NCBI RefSeq assembly: GCF_002288325.1
Contig: NZ_CP016780.1
Span: forward strand, 248,001-312,000
Length of the DNA: 64,000 nucleotides
Source of the DNA: Candidatus Planktophila lacus
Lineage (GTDB): Bacteria; Actinomycetota; Actinomycetes; Nanopelagicales; Nanopelagicaceae
Direction: 5' to 3'
Part shown: piece after piece, positions 9,455-18,173 of the stretch
Layout of the letters: the number at the start of each line of letters is the position of its first letter
Position numbering within the stretch: the first letter of the stretch is position 1
Notes under the pieces: generated by a model
What the model saw: the letters and a program-made list of their open reading frames with translations, nothing else
The model's database searches: none
Told to the model about the DNA's origin: nothing
Program-made: the position numbers and the translations under genes

Positions 9455-10536
9455 GCCTTTTCAAATCGAAGAAATCTGGCGCACATCAATGGCGTGGAGT
9501 AATCGAGGAATATCGCGATCGCTTGCCGGTATCTGCCAAGACTCCGGTTGTCTCACTGCGCGAAGGTGGTACACCACTTATCTACGCGTGCTATTTATCT
9601 GAACTTCTCGGCAACGATGTCTGGTTAAAGTACGAAGGCATCAACCCAACTGGTTCATTTAAAGATCGCGGAATGACCATGGCTATCTCAAAGGCTGCCG
9701 AAGATGGCGCAAAGGCAGTTATCTGCGCATCAACTGGAAATACTTCAGCTAGCGCTGCCGCATATGCAACAAAGGCCGGAATGATCTCTGCAGTACTTAT
9801 TCCAGCCGGAAAGATTGCAACAGGAAAACTTGCCCAAGCAGTTATCCATGGCGCACAAATTTTGCAGGTAGATGGCAACTTCGATGATTGCTTAACTCTG
9901 GCGCGCGATCTCTCGGATAACTATCCCGTTGCACTTGTTAACTCAGTAAATCCATATCGCATCGAAGGTCAAAAGACTGCCGCCTTTGAAGTAATCGATA
10001 TGTTGGGTTACGCCCCAGATATTCACGCACTTCCCGTCGGTAACGCAGGAAATATCACTGCTTACTGGAAGGGCTATAACGAATACCGTAAAGATGGAAT
10101 CTCAAATTCCTTGCCACAGATGTATGGGTTCCAAGCTGCTGGTTCTGCACCTCTTGTTAAGGGAAAGCCAGTTCTTAAGCCTGAAACAATCGCTACTGCG
10201 ATCCGTATCGGCAATCCAGCATCTTGGGATCAAGCAATTGAAGCGCGCGATAAATCAGGCGGCGTAATTGATTCAGTTACAGATAAAGAGATCTTGGCTG
10301 CATACGCTCTTGTTGCTGGAAAAGAAGGTGTATTTGTTGAGCCGTCATCGGCTGCAGGTATCGCAGGCTTAATTAAATATAAGAAGGCCGGCAAATTACC
10401 TAAGGGCAAGAAAATCGTAATCACTGTTACAGGCCACGGACTAAAAGATATTTCTTGGGCGCTGGAAAAGTTTGCAAAGCCAAAGATCGTAAAGGTAAAC
10501 GCTGTTGCTGCCGCAAAGGCTTTAGGACTTAAGTAA
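9451..10536 (+). CDS. thrC: Threonine synthase
   Basis: This PLP enzyme makes L-threonine from O-phosphohomoserine. It has 361 residues, the shorter class typical of actinobacteria. PLP lysine is Lys71 in [20 protein letters not shown] binds the cofactor phosphate, and LPVGNAGN is the second glycine-rich loop. The ATGA overlap with hom indicates translational coupling, and thrB follows after 4 nt. Confidence 0.96.
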   Translation: MSLFKSKKSGAHQWRGVIEEYRDRLPVSAKTPVVSLREGGTPLIYACYLSELLGNDVWLKYEGINPTGSFKDRGMTMAISKAAEDGAKAVICASTGNTSASAAAYATKAGMISAVLIPAGKIATGKLAQAVIHGAQILQVDGNFDDCLTLARDLSDNYPVALVNSVNPYRIEGQKTAAFEVIDMLGYAPDIHALPVGNAGNITAYWKGYNEYRKDGISNSLPQMYGFQAAGSAPLVKGKPVLKPETIATAIRIGNPASWDQAIEARDKSGGVIDSVTDKEILAAYALVAGKEGVFVEPSSAAGIAGLIKYKKAGKLPKGKKIVITVTGHGLKDISWALEKFAKPKIVKVNAVAAAKALGLK

Positions 10537-10540
10537 AGCC

Positions 10541-11467
10541 ATGGCTAAACCAACTTTTAAAGCCAATCCAATTCAGGTGCAGGTTCCTGCAACTAGCGCC
10601 AACCTGGGTCCGGGATTTGATTCATTTGGTTTAGCGCTCGGCATGCACGATCGCTACGTTGCACAAATTCTTGATGATGCTGGTCTGGATATCGATGTAA
10701 CCGGTGAAGGCGCCGATGATGTTCCACGCACAGATAAGAACTTACTTGTTAAGGCGATGTATAAAGGTTTTGATTTCCTTGGCGGAAAGCCAAAGGGCGT
10801 TGCCGTTCGCGCACTTAATGTAATTCCACATGGTCGCGGCCTTGGTTCTTCTGCAAGTGCAATCGTTGGCGGACTTTCTCTTGCCCGCGCGCTAGTTCTA
10901 ACTGGCTCTGACAAGATGAGCGATGAGAAGTTGTTACAGATCGCAACAGAGATGGAAGGCCATCCCGATAACGTCGCGGCTGCGCTTTATGGAAACGCAG
11001 TTGTGGCTTGGAAGGAAGAGCAACACGGGAAAGAAGTTGCGCAAGCGATTTCTTTAAGCGTTGATACCCGCATTCGTGCGATTGCATTTATTCCGGCAAC
11101 TGCCGTTGCGACTTCTAAGGCGCGCAAGATGTTGCCAGAAACAATTCCTCATCGCGATGCAACGAGAAATTCTGCAAATTCAGCGCTTTTGGTGCACGCA
11201 CTTACTTTGCGCCCAGATCTGCTCTACCGCGCAACTGAAGATTTTCTGCATCAGTCATATCGTGCAGAAGCGATGCCAGCATCGTTTGCCTTATTAACTA
11301 AGTTACGTGCTGCAGGAGTTGCGGCATTTATCTCTGGCGCAGGCCCAACAGTCCTTGCCTTGCACACTGGCACCGAGGCAGATGTTGCTGAATTAAGTAG
11401 AGCTGCAGGTTCGAAATTTGAGGCGAAATCCCTAGAGATTTCGCGTACTGGAGCAACGATCCTCTAA
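10541..11467 (+). CDS. thrB: Homoserine kinase
   Basis: This GHMP-family kinase phosphorylates homoserine, supplying the substrate of ThrC. It has 308 residues, with VPATSANLGPGFDSFGLAL at the N-terminus and the ATP-binding loop PHGRGLGSSASA around 97-107. The C-terminal motif 3 is SGAGPTVLAL. It is the last gene of the threonine block; the rho leader follows. Confidence 0.96.
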   Translation: MAKPTFKANPIQVQVPATSANLGPGFDSFGLALGMHDRYVAQILDDAGLDIDVTGEGADDVPRTDKNLLVKAMYKGFDFLGGKPKGVAVRALNVIPHGRGLGSSASAIVGGLSLARALVLTGSDKMSDEKLLQIATEMEGHPDNVAAALYGNAVVAWKEEQHGKEVAQAISLSVDTRIRAIAFIPATAVATSKARKMLPETIPHRDATRNSANSALLVHALTLRPDLLYRATEDFLHQSYRAEAMPASFALLTKLRAAGVAAFISGAGPTVLALHTGTEADVAELSRAAGSKFEAKSLEISRTGATIL

Positions 11468-11479
11468 GCCAAGTGAGTT

Positions 11480-11630
11480 TTGCCGCTCGTAGCCGTATGG
11501 TGCTATGGTTATCCCACTTGCTAGTGCCGGAAGTTACGGTGAAAGTCGGCAGGTAATAAATCCAAATCAACAGGCTTTTTGCTGTTACGAACTCAAACTC
11601 GTAATCGAAGCCCCAAATGAAAAGATAGAG
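11480..11630 (+). promoter_or_regulatory. Putative rho promoter and structured 5' leader
   Basis: TTGCCG at 11480-11485 and TATGGT at 11504-11509, 18 nt apart, form a plausible sigma-A type promoter. About 115 nt of leader then precede the rho ATG. Within it, TGCCG and CGGCA close a hairpin around GAAGTTACGGTGAAAGT. Long leaders on actinobacterial rho genes are consistent with autogenous control of Rho, but the mechanism here is inferred. An in-frame ATG at 11505 overlaps the proposed -10 and is unlikely to be used. Confidence 0.4.
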
Positions 11631-13214
11631 ATGACAGATCAAGATCAGGAAGTAACGCCAGTACGCTCAAATTCACCAGAGCTTGCCGCGATGAGTCTTC
11701 CAAAGTTAAAAGAAGTTGCTGCACAGCTCGGTATTGATGGCGCTGCAAAGTTAAAGAAGGATGCGCTCGTAACCGCAATCGCTGATCTACAGGCAGCAAA
11801 CCGCGAAGCCGCAAAGGCCGAACGCGAAGCCCGCCGTGAAGCGCGCAATGCAAAGAAGAATTCCAATCGTGAAAACGCGAACAACTCATCGAACTCAGCT
11901 AACGAGTCAGATGACGATGGCGACGGCGAAGAAAACGTGAACGATAACGGACCACGCGATAACGACCGTGGCTTTGGTGGACGCGACCGCGGTCGTGGCC
12001 GTGATCGCAACCGTGGCCGTGATCGCAATCGCGATCGTGGACAACGCGAAGAGCGCGAGCCTGTAATTGGCGAAGATGATGTTCTAGTTCCAGTTGGCGG
12101 CCTCGTCGACATCATGGATAACTATTCATTTATCCGCACCGGTGGCTACCTACCTGGTCCAAACGATGTCTATGTTTCACAGCAGCAAGTACGCAAGTAC
12201 GGACTTCGCAAGGGCGATGTTGTTACAGGCCAAGTACGTCAGGCGCGCGAAGGCGAACAACGCCAGAAGTACAACCCACTTATTACCCTCGAAACAATAA
12301 ACGGCGTAACTCCTGAGGAAGCGCGCGGTCGCGTTGAATTCGGCAAGTTAGTTCCGCTTTACCCACAAGAGCGTCTGCGTCTTGAGACCGAACCAAACAT
12401 TCTTACTACTCGCGTTATCGATCTGATTGCGCCGATCGGTAAAGGCCAGCGCGGACTTATCGTTTCGCCTCCAAAGGCCGGTAAGACCATGGTCTTGCAA
12501 TCAATTGCAAATGCGATCACTACAAATAATCCAGAGTGTCACTTAATGGTTGTTCTAGTTGATGAGCGCCCAGAAGAAGTTACCGATATGCAGCGCTCTG
12601 TTAAGGGTGAAGTAATCGCATCAACATTCGATCGTCCAGCCGATGATCACACCACAATTGCAGAGCTCGCTATTGAGCGCGCCAAGCGTTTGGTTGAACT
12701 CGGCCACGATGTAGTCGTTCTCCTTGACTCTATTACTCGTCTAGGTCGCGCATACAACATCGCAGCACCTGCATCAGGCCGCATCCTTTCGGGTGGTGTT
12801 GATTCAGCTGCTCTATATCCACCAAAGAAGTTCTTCGGTGCCGCACGTAATATCGAAGATGGCGGATCGCTAACAATTCTTGCAACAGCACTTGTCGATA
12901 CCGGTTCACGTATGGATGAAGTTATCTTCGAAGAGTTCAAGGGCACCGGAAATATGGAGCTCATCCTCGATCGCAAGATGGCCGATAAGCGCATCTTCCC
13001 TGCTGTTAACGTTGTTGCATCAGGTACTCGTAAAGAAGAAATTCTTATGGGAACTGAAGAACTCAACATTGTTTGGAAATTGCGTCGCGTGCTGCATGCA
13101 CTTGAACCACAGGCAGCGCTTGAGCTGTTGCTTGAGAAGATGAAGGGCACTAAGTCCAACGTCGAGTTCTTGATGCAGATCCAGAAGACCACTTCTGGTC
13201 CAAACGAGGGCTAA
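11631..13214 (+). CDS. rho: Transcription termination factor Rho
   Basis: This is a hexameric RNA-dependent ATPase that terminates transcription. From the chosen ATG it has 527 residues. An N-terminal Rho_N domain (LPKLKEVAAQLGIDG) is followed by a long disordered insert, first Ala/Arg/Lys-rich, then acidic, then with RGRDRNRGRDRNRDRG tandem units. The RNA-binding domain follows (GLVDIMDNYSFIRTGGYLPG). The ATPase core has P-loop SPPKAGKT near 280 and VDERPEEVTDM. Such inserts are typical of high-GC actinobacterial Rho and are kept here in a compact genome. Confidence 0.96.
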   Translation: MTDQDQEVTPVRSNSPELAAMSLPKLKEVAAQLGIDGAAKLKKDALVTAIADLQAANREAAKAEREARREARNAKKNSNRENANNSSNSANESDDDGDGEENVNDNGPRDNDRGFGGRDRGRGRDRNRGRDRNRDRGQREEREPVIGEDDVLVPVGGLVDIMDNYSFIRTGGYLPGPNDVYVSQQQVRKYGLRKGDVVTGQVRQAREGEQRQKYNPLITLETINGVTPEEARGRVEFGKLVPLYPQERLRLETEPNILTTRVIDLIAPIGKGQRGLIVSPPKAGKTMVLQSIANAITTNNPECHLMVVLVDERPEEVTDMQRSVKGEVIASTFDRPADDHTTIAELAIERAKRLVELGHDVVVLLDSITRLGRAYNIAAPASGRILSGGVDSAALYPPKKFFGAARNIEDGGSLTILATALVDTGSRMDEVIFEEFKGTGNMELILDRKMADKRIFPAVNVVASGTRKEEILMGTEELNIVWKLRRVLHALEPQAALELLLEKMKGTKSNVEFLMQIQKTTSGPNEG

Positions 13215-13328
13215 TTTCTTAACTTTCACCGCCTGACCGCAAGCCCTTCGCAAGGTCTTCACAAAGTCGGCGCGCACTATCTCCATATCAGCCAAAGCCA
13301 AACGGGCCGGCGAATACGGAGGCAGTAA

Positions 13329-13721
13329 ATGTTGAATTCAAAGAAGATCCTCGCAGGCGCACTAGTCGCGGCTTCACTTTTTGGTGGAGTTTCATCAGCA
13401 ACAGCAGCAGATACAAAAGATGCTGCAGTTGCGCGTGCGCAAGCACAAGCAACGTTTAGAGCGCAGATGGATACCTATGTAACTGCTCATCGCGCAATCA
13501 TTGATGCCCGTCGTGCAGCTGGCGCAAAAGCCCTTGCAGATTTCCAAGCAGCGCTTGCAAATGTAACTACTGATGCACAACTACAAGCGGCAAAAGATGC
13601 GCGCAAGAGTGCAAACGCTGCTGCAGATGCAACAGCCAAGGCTGCAATTGCAGCTCTCGCAAAGCCAGTTAAACCTGCTAAGCCAGTGAAGGCTTCACCA
13701 ACAGCGGCTCCAAAGGCCTAA
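13329..13721 (+). CDS. Small secreted Ala/Lys-rich protein of unknown function
   Basis: This 130-residue protein has a clear signal peptide (basic start, hydrophobic core, AxA site near SSATAAD around residue 27). The mature part is an alanine-rich, probably helical or coiled-coil region. The tail is proline/lysine-rich (KPVKPAKPVK) and may interact with cell wall or other anionic polymers. No enzyme motif is present. It has a good ribosome-binding site (GGAGG) and its own strong terminator, suggesting an independently transcribed and possibly abundant product. Its position between rho and rpmE is not one I recognise as conserved. Confidence 0.7.
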   Translation: MLNSKKILAGALVAASLFGGVSSATAADTKDAAVARAQAQATFRAQMDTYVTAHRAIIDARRAAGAKALADFQAALANVTTDAQLQAAKDARKSANAAADATAKAAIAALAKPVKPAKPVKASPTAAPKA

Positions 13722-13745
13722 CTCTTTCCCCCGAAAGGGTGGAAG

Positions 13746-13793
13746 CCGCAAAATCCGTGCTGCGTGCGCACGGATTTTGCGGTTTTCTCTTTT
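13746..13793 (+). terminator. Strong Rho-independent terminator
   Basis: A perfect 15-bp hairpin (CCGCAAAATCCGTGC with its complement, 7-nt loop) is followed by TTTTCTCTTTT. It ends the transcript of the small secreted protein. Confidence 0.93.
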
Positions 13794-13887
13794 CGCGAGA
13801 GTATTAGCGCCTAGCCATACCGAATGGCATAAGTGGCCCTGGTTCACCGTTTATCGCGGACCCAGACATAGATGAAGGAATATAAAA

Positions 13888-14124
13888 ATGAAGAAAGATA
13901 TTCACCCAGAATATAAAGAGACCCAAGTAACTTGTGGTTGCGGCGAAAAGTTTGTTACTCGCTCAACAGTTGCCAGCGGATCTATCTACGTTGAAGTTTG
14001 TTCAGTCTGCCACCCGTTCTACACAGGCAAGCAGCGCATCCTCGATACTGGTGGACGCGTCGCTAAGTTCGAAGAGCGTTTCGGTAATAACTCTAAATCA
14101 AAGAACGCCGCGCCTTCCAAGTAG
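13888..14124 (+). CDS. rpmE: 50S ribosomal protein L31
   Basis: This 78-residue ribosomal protein starts MKKDIHPEY, as in bacterial L31. Cysteines at 16, 18, 38 and 41 identify the zinc-binding (C+) form. The C-terminus is a lysine/serine-rich extension beyond the usual ~70 residues. It is placed between rho and prfA, the common actinobacterial location, and has its own downstream terminator. Confidence 0.96.
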   Translation: MKKDIHPEYKETQVTCGCGEKFVTRSTVASGSIYVEVCSVCHPFYTGKQRILDTGGRVAKFEERFGNNSKSKNAAPSK

Positions 14125-14131
14125 CTTTCTT

Positions 14132-14177
14132 AAAAGACCGCATCGCAACCCAATGAGGTTGCGGCGCGGTCTTTTTA
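14132..14177 (+). terminator. Rho-independent terminator after rpmE
   Basis: AAAGACCGC and CGCAACC pair with GGTTGCG and GCGGTCTTT, with a 2-nt internal loop and a CAATGA loop. A T-tract follows. It starts 8 nt after the rpmE stop. Confidence 0.9.
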
Positions 14178-14246
14178 TTTCTTAAAGTTATTTACTACTA
14201 GCAAAACTATAAATACAACGAAGACAACGAAGAAAGGAGAAGCCAA

Positions 14247-15335
14247 ATGGCAAAAGATAAAGATCGCTTTGCATCAGCACATGAAATGGTGCGCGAGTAT
14301 CAAGAGCTAGAAAAGCAGATGGCTGATCCTTCTATCCACGAAGATCAGGGCAAAGCGCGCCAACTTGGTCGCCGCTATGCGCAGCTTGGTCCCGTTGTTG
14401 CCGGCTTTAACGCTTGGAAGTCTGCCGCCGATGATTTAGAAGCGGCGCGCGATATGGCGCAAGAAGATGAATCATTTGCTTCCGAACTTCCAGCAATGGA
14501 GACCGCTGTTGAAGCAGCAGCGGATAAATTAGAAGAGCTCTTGCTGCCCCGTGATCCCAACGATGATCGCGATGTGATTATTGAAGTTAAGGCAGGAGCA
14601 GGCGGAGATGAATCAGCGCTCTTTGCAGGTGACTTGGTCCGTATGTATCAACGCTATGCCGAAAAGCGCAATTGGAAAGTTGAGATCATCGATATGACCG
14701 AGTCCGATCTCGGCGGCTATAAAGATATTTCGATGGCGATTAAATCCAAGGGAACACCAGAACCTGGAACAACTCCTTATGCGCGTTTAAAGTTTGAAGG
14801 TGGCGTTCACCGCGTGCAACGCGTTCCAGAGACTGAAAGCCAGGGACGTATTCATACATCTGCAGCAGGCGTACTTGTCTTGCCAGAAGCAGAAGAAGTA
14901 GATGTTGAGCTAAATATGAACGATGTGCGCGTAGATGTTTATCGTTCATCAGGCCCTGGAGGACAGTCGGTTAACACCACTGACTCTGCTGTGCGCCTGA
15001 CCCACGTACCAACCGGCATTGTTGTTTCATGCCAGAACGAGAAGTCACAGTTGCAGAATAAAGAATCAGCGCTACGTATCTTGCGTGCGCGCTTGCTCGC
15101 AGATGCGCAGGAAAAGGCAGAAGCGGCTGCAATGGCAGAGCGTAAGAGCCAGGTTCGCACTGTTGATCGTTCTGAGCGAATTCGTACCTATAACTACCCA
15201 GAAAATCGCCTCAGTGATCACCGCGTAAATTACAAATCAAATAACTTAGATTCAGTATTAAATGGCGAGTTAGATGATGTAGTTCAAGCCTTACTGGATG
15301 CCGATAAGGCAGCAAAGCTTTCTTCAACGAACTAA
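14247..15335 (+). CDS. prfA: Peptide chain release factor 1
   Basis: This 362-residue protein recognises UAA/UAG stop codons and triggers peptide release. The catalytic GGQ lies in [17 protein letters not shown], near residues 236-242, and the codon-recognition region includes [33 protein letters not shown] ribosome-binding site precedes the ATG. The next gene encodes the methyltransferase that modifies its GGQ glutamine. Confidence 0.97.
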   Translation: MAKDKDRFASAHEMVREYQELEKQMADPSIHEDQGKARQLGRRYAQLGPVVAGFNAWKSAADDLEAARDMAQEDESFASELPAMETAVEAAADKLEELLLPRDPNDDRDVIIEVKAGAGGDESALFAGDLVRMYQRYAEKRNWKVEIIDMTESDLGGYKDISMAIKSKGTPEPGTTPYARLKFEGGVHRVQRVPETESQGRIHTSAAGVLVLPEAEEVDVELNMNDVRVDVYRSSGPGGQSVNTTDSAVRLTHVPTGIVVSCQNEKSQLQNKESALRILRARLLADAQEKAEAAAMAERKSQVRTVDRSERIRTYNYPENRLSDHRVNYKSNNLDSVLNGELDDVVQALLDADKAAKLSSTN

Positions 15336-15363
15336 TCTCAATTAATTAGATAATCAAAAAATA

Positions 15364-16227
15364 ATGAGCGAGATCAAGAGCCTGCTTCGTTCGGCGAAAG
15401 AGAAGTTAGCGGCGGCCGATATCGCCGAAATCGATGCTGAACATTTATTTGCATACGTTCTCGGCATCTCCCGAATGGATCTCCATAATTCGGTTAAGTT
15501 GGATGCCACCCTTAAATCACTTGGCGACTTTGGCGTAATTGAAGATACCTTCGCAAAGTTGATTTCTCGCCGCGCAGGACATGAACCTCTGCAATATCTA
15601 ACTGGCACCGCTTACTTCCGACATCTAGAAATTGAAGTTGGTCCGGGGGTATTGGTGCCACGTCCGGAAAGTGAACTACTGGTTGAAGCCGTACTCACAC
15701 ATGTTAAAAACTTAGAAGAAAAAGTCACTGGAGAGATTTCAGTAATAGATCTCGGATCAGGCTCTGGCGCGCTAGCACTTGCAATTGCTACTGAAGCGCC
15801 AAGAACCAGAGTCATCGCAGTAGAAAAAAGTCCTGAAGCTACTGAGTGGCTGAAGAAGAATGTGGCGAAGATTTCCGAGAACGTACGCGTTGTTGAAGGC
15901 GATGTGGCTGATGTATTGCCGGGCGTTAAATGCGACATCGTTATAGCTAATCCACCATATATTCCTAACACTCAATCGCTTCCTCGCGATGTTGCCGAGC
16001 ATGAGCCACATATCGCGCTCTTTGGCGGTGAAACTGGGATGGAACTCCCAAAACGTTTTATCGATGCCGCCGCTCGATTGTTAAAGAGCGGGGGAGTCTT
16101 AGCGATCGAACATACTGAAGAACAAGGCGCCGCGATTGATGCGGTCTTGTCTCGCGATTTCACCGAGATAGTTCTACATAAAGATTTAAATGATCGTCCC
16201 CGTTGGACTTCTGCGGTGAGAAAATAA
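15364..16227 (+). CDS. prmC: Release factor glutamine methyltransferase
   Basis: This SAM-dependent enzyme N5-methylates the GGQ glutamine of RF1 and RF2. It has 287 residues: an N-terminal helical domain, then a Rossmann methyltransferase with VIDLGSGSGALALA as motif I. ANPPYIP near 194-200 is the family's catalytic NPPY. It is placed directly after its substrate gene prfA, and its stop overlaps the next start (TAATG). Confidence 0.95.
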   Translation: MSEIKSLLRSAKEKLAAADIAEIDAEHLFAYVLGISRMDLHNSVKLDATLKSLGDFGVIEDTFAKLISRRAGHEPLQYLTGTAYFRHLEIEVGPGVLVPRPESELLVEAVLTHVKNLEEKVTGEISVIDLGSGSGALALAIATEAPRTRVIAVEKSPEATEWLKKNVAKISENVRVVEGDVADVLPGVKCDIVIANPPYIPNTQSLPRDVAEHEPHIALFGGETGMELPKRFIDAAARLLKSGGVLAIEHTEEQGAAIDAVLSRDFTEIVLHKDLNDRPRWTSAVRK

Positions 16228-16874
16228 TGGCTATGGCAACCATTGACATCAATTCGGGTGCGATAAGTGAGCACTTAGCCAGCGCGGCAGCGGCCCTTAA
16301 AGATGGTTATGTAATCGTGGCGCCACTTGAGAATTCATATGCACTTGTCGCTGATGCCTTCTTTCACGATGCGGTGCGCGCGCTGCATGTACTTCGTGGA
16401 GATGAACTTGGTGTATCTGCGCAAGTAATGATCGGTTCAAGCGCAGCGGTAGATGGCATTGCCCGTGAAATTAGCGAACCAGTAAGAAAATTGATTGATA
16501 ATTTCTGGCCAGGACAGTTATCAATAAATTTAAAACCACAGCGCGGACTCAATTGGGATTTAGGTGATGGCCAACAATTAGATTCATTTAGTGTGCGAGT
16601 GCCAAGTGCGGATTTCATTTTGCAATTAGCCAAAGCGCACGGACCACTCGCGGTCGCCTCTGCAGCGCCTGCAGGTAATTCTCCAATTACCGATCCATTT
16701 GATTTAACATTTACCGAACTTGAAGTGGCAGCAATCTTTTCAGTTGGGTCAATCACCCAAGGACCGGCCACCACAGTTGTCGCGGGCGATAGCAAGCCAG
16801 CCCGTATCGTGCGCGTTGGGGCGATCTCGGCTGAGCAAATCACAGCGATCGCACCCGACATTTCTGCGCCATAA
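16227..16874 (+). CDS. TsaC/Sua5/YrdC-family protein with degenerate active site
   Basis: The fold and location (after prmC, as in mycobacteria) match L-threonylcarbamoyladenylate synthase, which starts t6A synthesis on tRNA. FWPGQLSI (93-100) and VRVP are kept in this 215-residue protein. The normally conserved PTxTVYG is PLENSYA (33-39). The KxR loop is LRGDELG (56-62), and SSANxSG is ASAAPAG (144-150). Several ATP- and bicarbonate/threonine-binding residues are therefore altered. The start is the ATG overlapping the prmC stop. It may be a diverged but working enzyme or a repurposed paralogue; a canonical copy elsewhere in the genome would favour the latter. Confidence 0.7.
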   Translation: MAMATIDINSGAISEHLASAAAALKDGYVIVAPLENSYALVADAFFHDAVRALHVLRGDELGVSAQVMIGSSAAVDGIAREISEPVRKLIDNFWPGQLSINLKPQRGLNWDLGDGQQLDSFSVRVPSADFILQLAKAHGPLAVASAAPAGNSPITDPFDLTFTELEVAAIFSVGSITQGPATTVVAGDSKPARIVRVGAISAEQITAIAPDISAP

Positions 16875-16891
16875 GGCTTAGGCTTGCCCGC

Positions 16892-18157
16892 ATGAGCGCA
16901 GAGACTTTCTATGGCCCGGATTTTGCACTGCTTAGCAAGCAGGATCCAGATATTGCAGCAGTTCTACTTTCCGAGCTAAAGCGTCAGCAGACCAATCTGC
17001 AGTTAATCGCATCTGAAAACTTCACATCTCGCGCAGTATTAGCGGCCCTTGGTTCAACCCTCTCCAATAAATATGCAGAAGGTTATCCAGGCAAGCGTTA
17101 CTACGGCGGCTGCGAAGAAGTCGATAAAGCCGAAGTAATTGCGATCGATCGCGCTAAATCTTTATTCGGTGCAGAACATGCCAACGTACAACCACACTCA
17201 GGAGCCAGCGCAAACGTCGCGGTCTATCAAGCATTTACCAAGCCAGGCGATACCGTCCTTGCGATGTCACTTGCTCATGGTGGCCACTTAACACATGGTT
17301 CACCTGTTAACTTCTCTGGAAAGTGGTTTAACGTCGAGTCATACGGTGTGCGCCAAGATAACGAGTTAATTGATTACGACGAGCTGCGCGATATCGCGAT
17401 CCGCACTAAGCCAAAGATGATCTGTTCTGGCGCAACCGCTTACCCATCACTAGTCGACTTTGAAAAGATTCGCGCAATCTGCGATGAAGTCGGAGCGATC
17501 ATGTGGGTCGATGCGGCGCACTTCATCGGACTAGTTGCCGGTAAGGCAATTCCATCACCAGTTCCTTATGCAGATGTTGTCTCATTTACAACTCATAAAG
17601 TTCTGCGCGGACCTCGCGGCGGAATGATCTTGACTAAGGCCGAGCATGCGGCAGCGATTGATAAAGCGGTATTTCCAGGTATGCAGGGTGGACCAATCAT
17701 GTCGGCGGTTGCTGGCAAAGCGATTGCGCTCGCCGAATGTGCCACACCTGCCTATCAAAAGTATGCCAAGGATGTAATTGTTAACGCCCAGGCACTTGCA
17801 GCAGCTCTTGAAAAAGAGGGAATGCGCGCTGTCTCTGGCGGAACCCAAACCCACTTAGCGCTGATGGATATTCGCAGCACTGGCGTAACAGGAAAAGTTG
17901 CAGATGAGCGTTGCGGTTTAGCTGGAATTGTTATGAATAAGAATTCAATTCCTTTCGATCCAGAAAAGCCAGGTATCACAAGCGGTATTCGCGTTGGAAC
18001 TCCTGCGACAACAACTCAAGGAATGGGCGTTGCAGAGATGCAGCAGATCGCAGCCTTTATCGCGCGCGCCATTAAGACTGATGATGAGAAGGCACATGCG
18101 GCAATCAAATCTGAAGTACACGCACTTACTGCGCGTTTTCCGATCTACACCGCATAA
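16892..18157 (+). CDS. glyA: Serine hydroxymethyltransferase
   Basis: This PLP enzyme interconverts serine and glycine and supplies one-carbon units to folate. It has 421 residues, with NLQLIASENFTS near the N-terminus and NVQPHSGASAN in the cofactor domain. The PLP lysine lies in SFTTHKVLRGPRGG near residue 235. It follows the TsaC-like gene by 17 nt and continues the same strand. Confidence 0.97.
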   Translation: MSAETFYGPDFALLSKQDPDIAAVLLSELKRQQTNLQLIASENFTSRAVLAALGSTLSNKYAEGYPGKRYYGGCEEVDKAEVIAIDRAKSLFGAEHANVQPHSGASANVAVYQAFTKPGDTVLAMSLAHGGHLTHGSPVNFSGKWFNVESYGVRQDNELIDYDELRDIAIRTKPKMICSGATAYPSLVDFEKIRAICDEVGAIMWVDAAHFIGLVAGKAIPSPVPYADVVSFTTHKVLRGPRGGMILTKAEHAAAIDKAVFPGMQGGPIMSAVAGKAIALAECATPAYQKYAKDVIVNAQALAAALEKEGMRAVSGGTQTHLALMDIRSTGVTGKVADERCGLAGIVMNKNSIPFDPEKPGITSGIRVGTPATTTQGMGVAEMQQIAAFIARAIKTDDEKAHAAIKSEVHALTARFPIYTA

Positions 18158-18173
18158 AGGCAGCGATTAGCGC

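Noticed and set aside
11505-11630. Longer N-terminus of Rho from an upstream ATG
   Set aside because: The added 42 residues have no Rho character, and the ATG lies in the likely -10 element; the leader looks non-coding.
13814-13828. GCCAT-ACCGA-ATGGC inverted repeat upstream of rpmE as a Zur-like operator
   Set aside because: It is too short, and the L31 here is the zinc-binding form, whereas Zur usually controls the Cys-lacking form.
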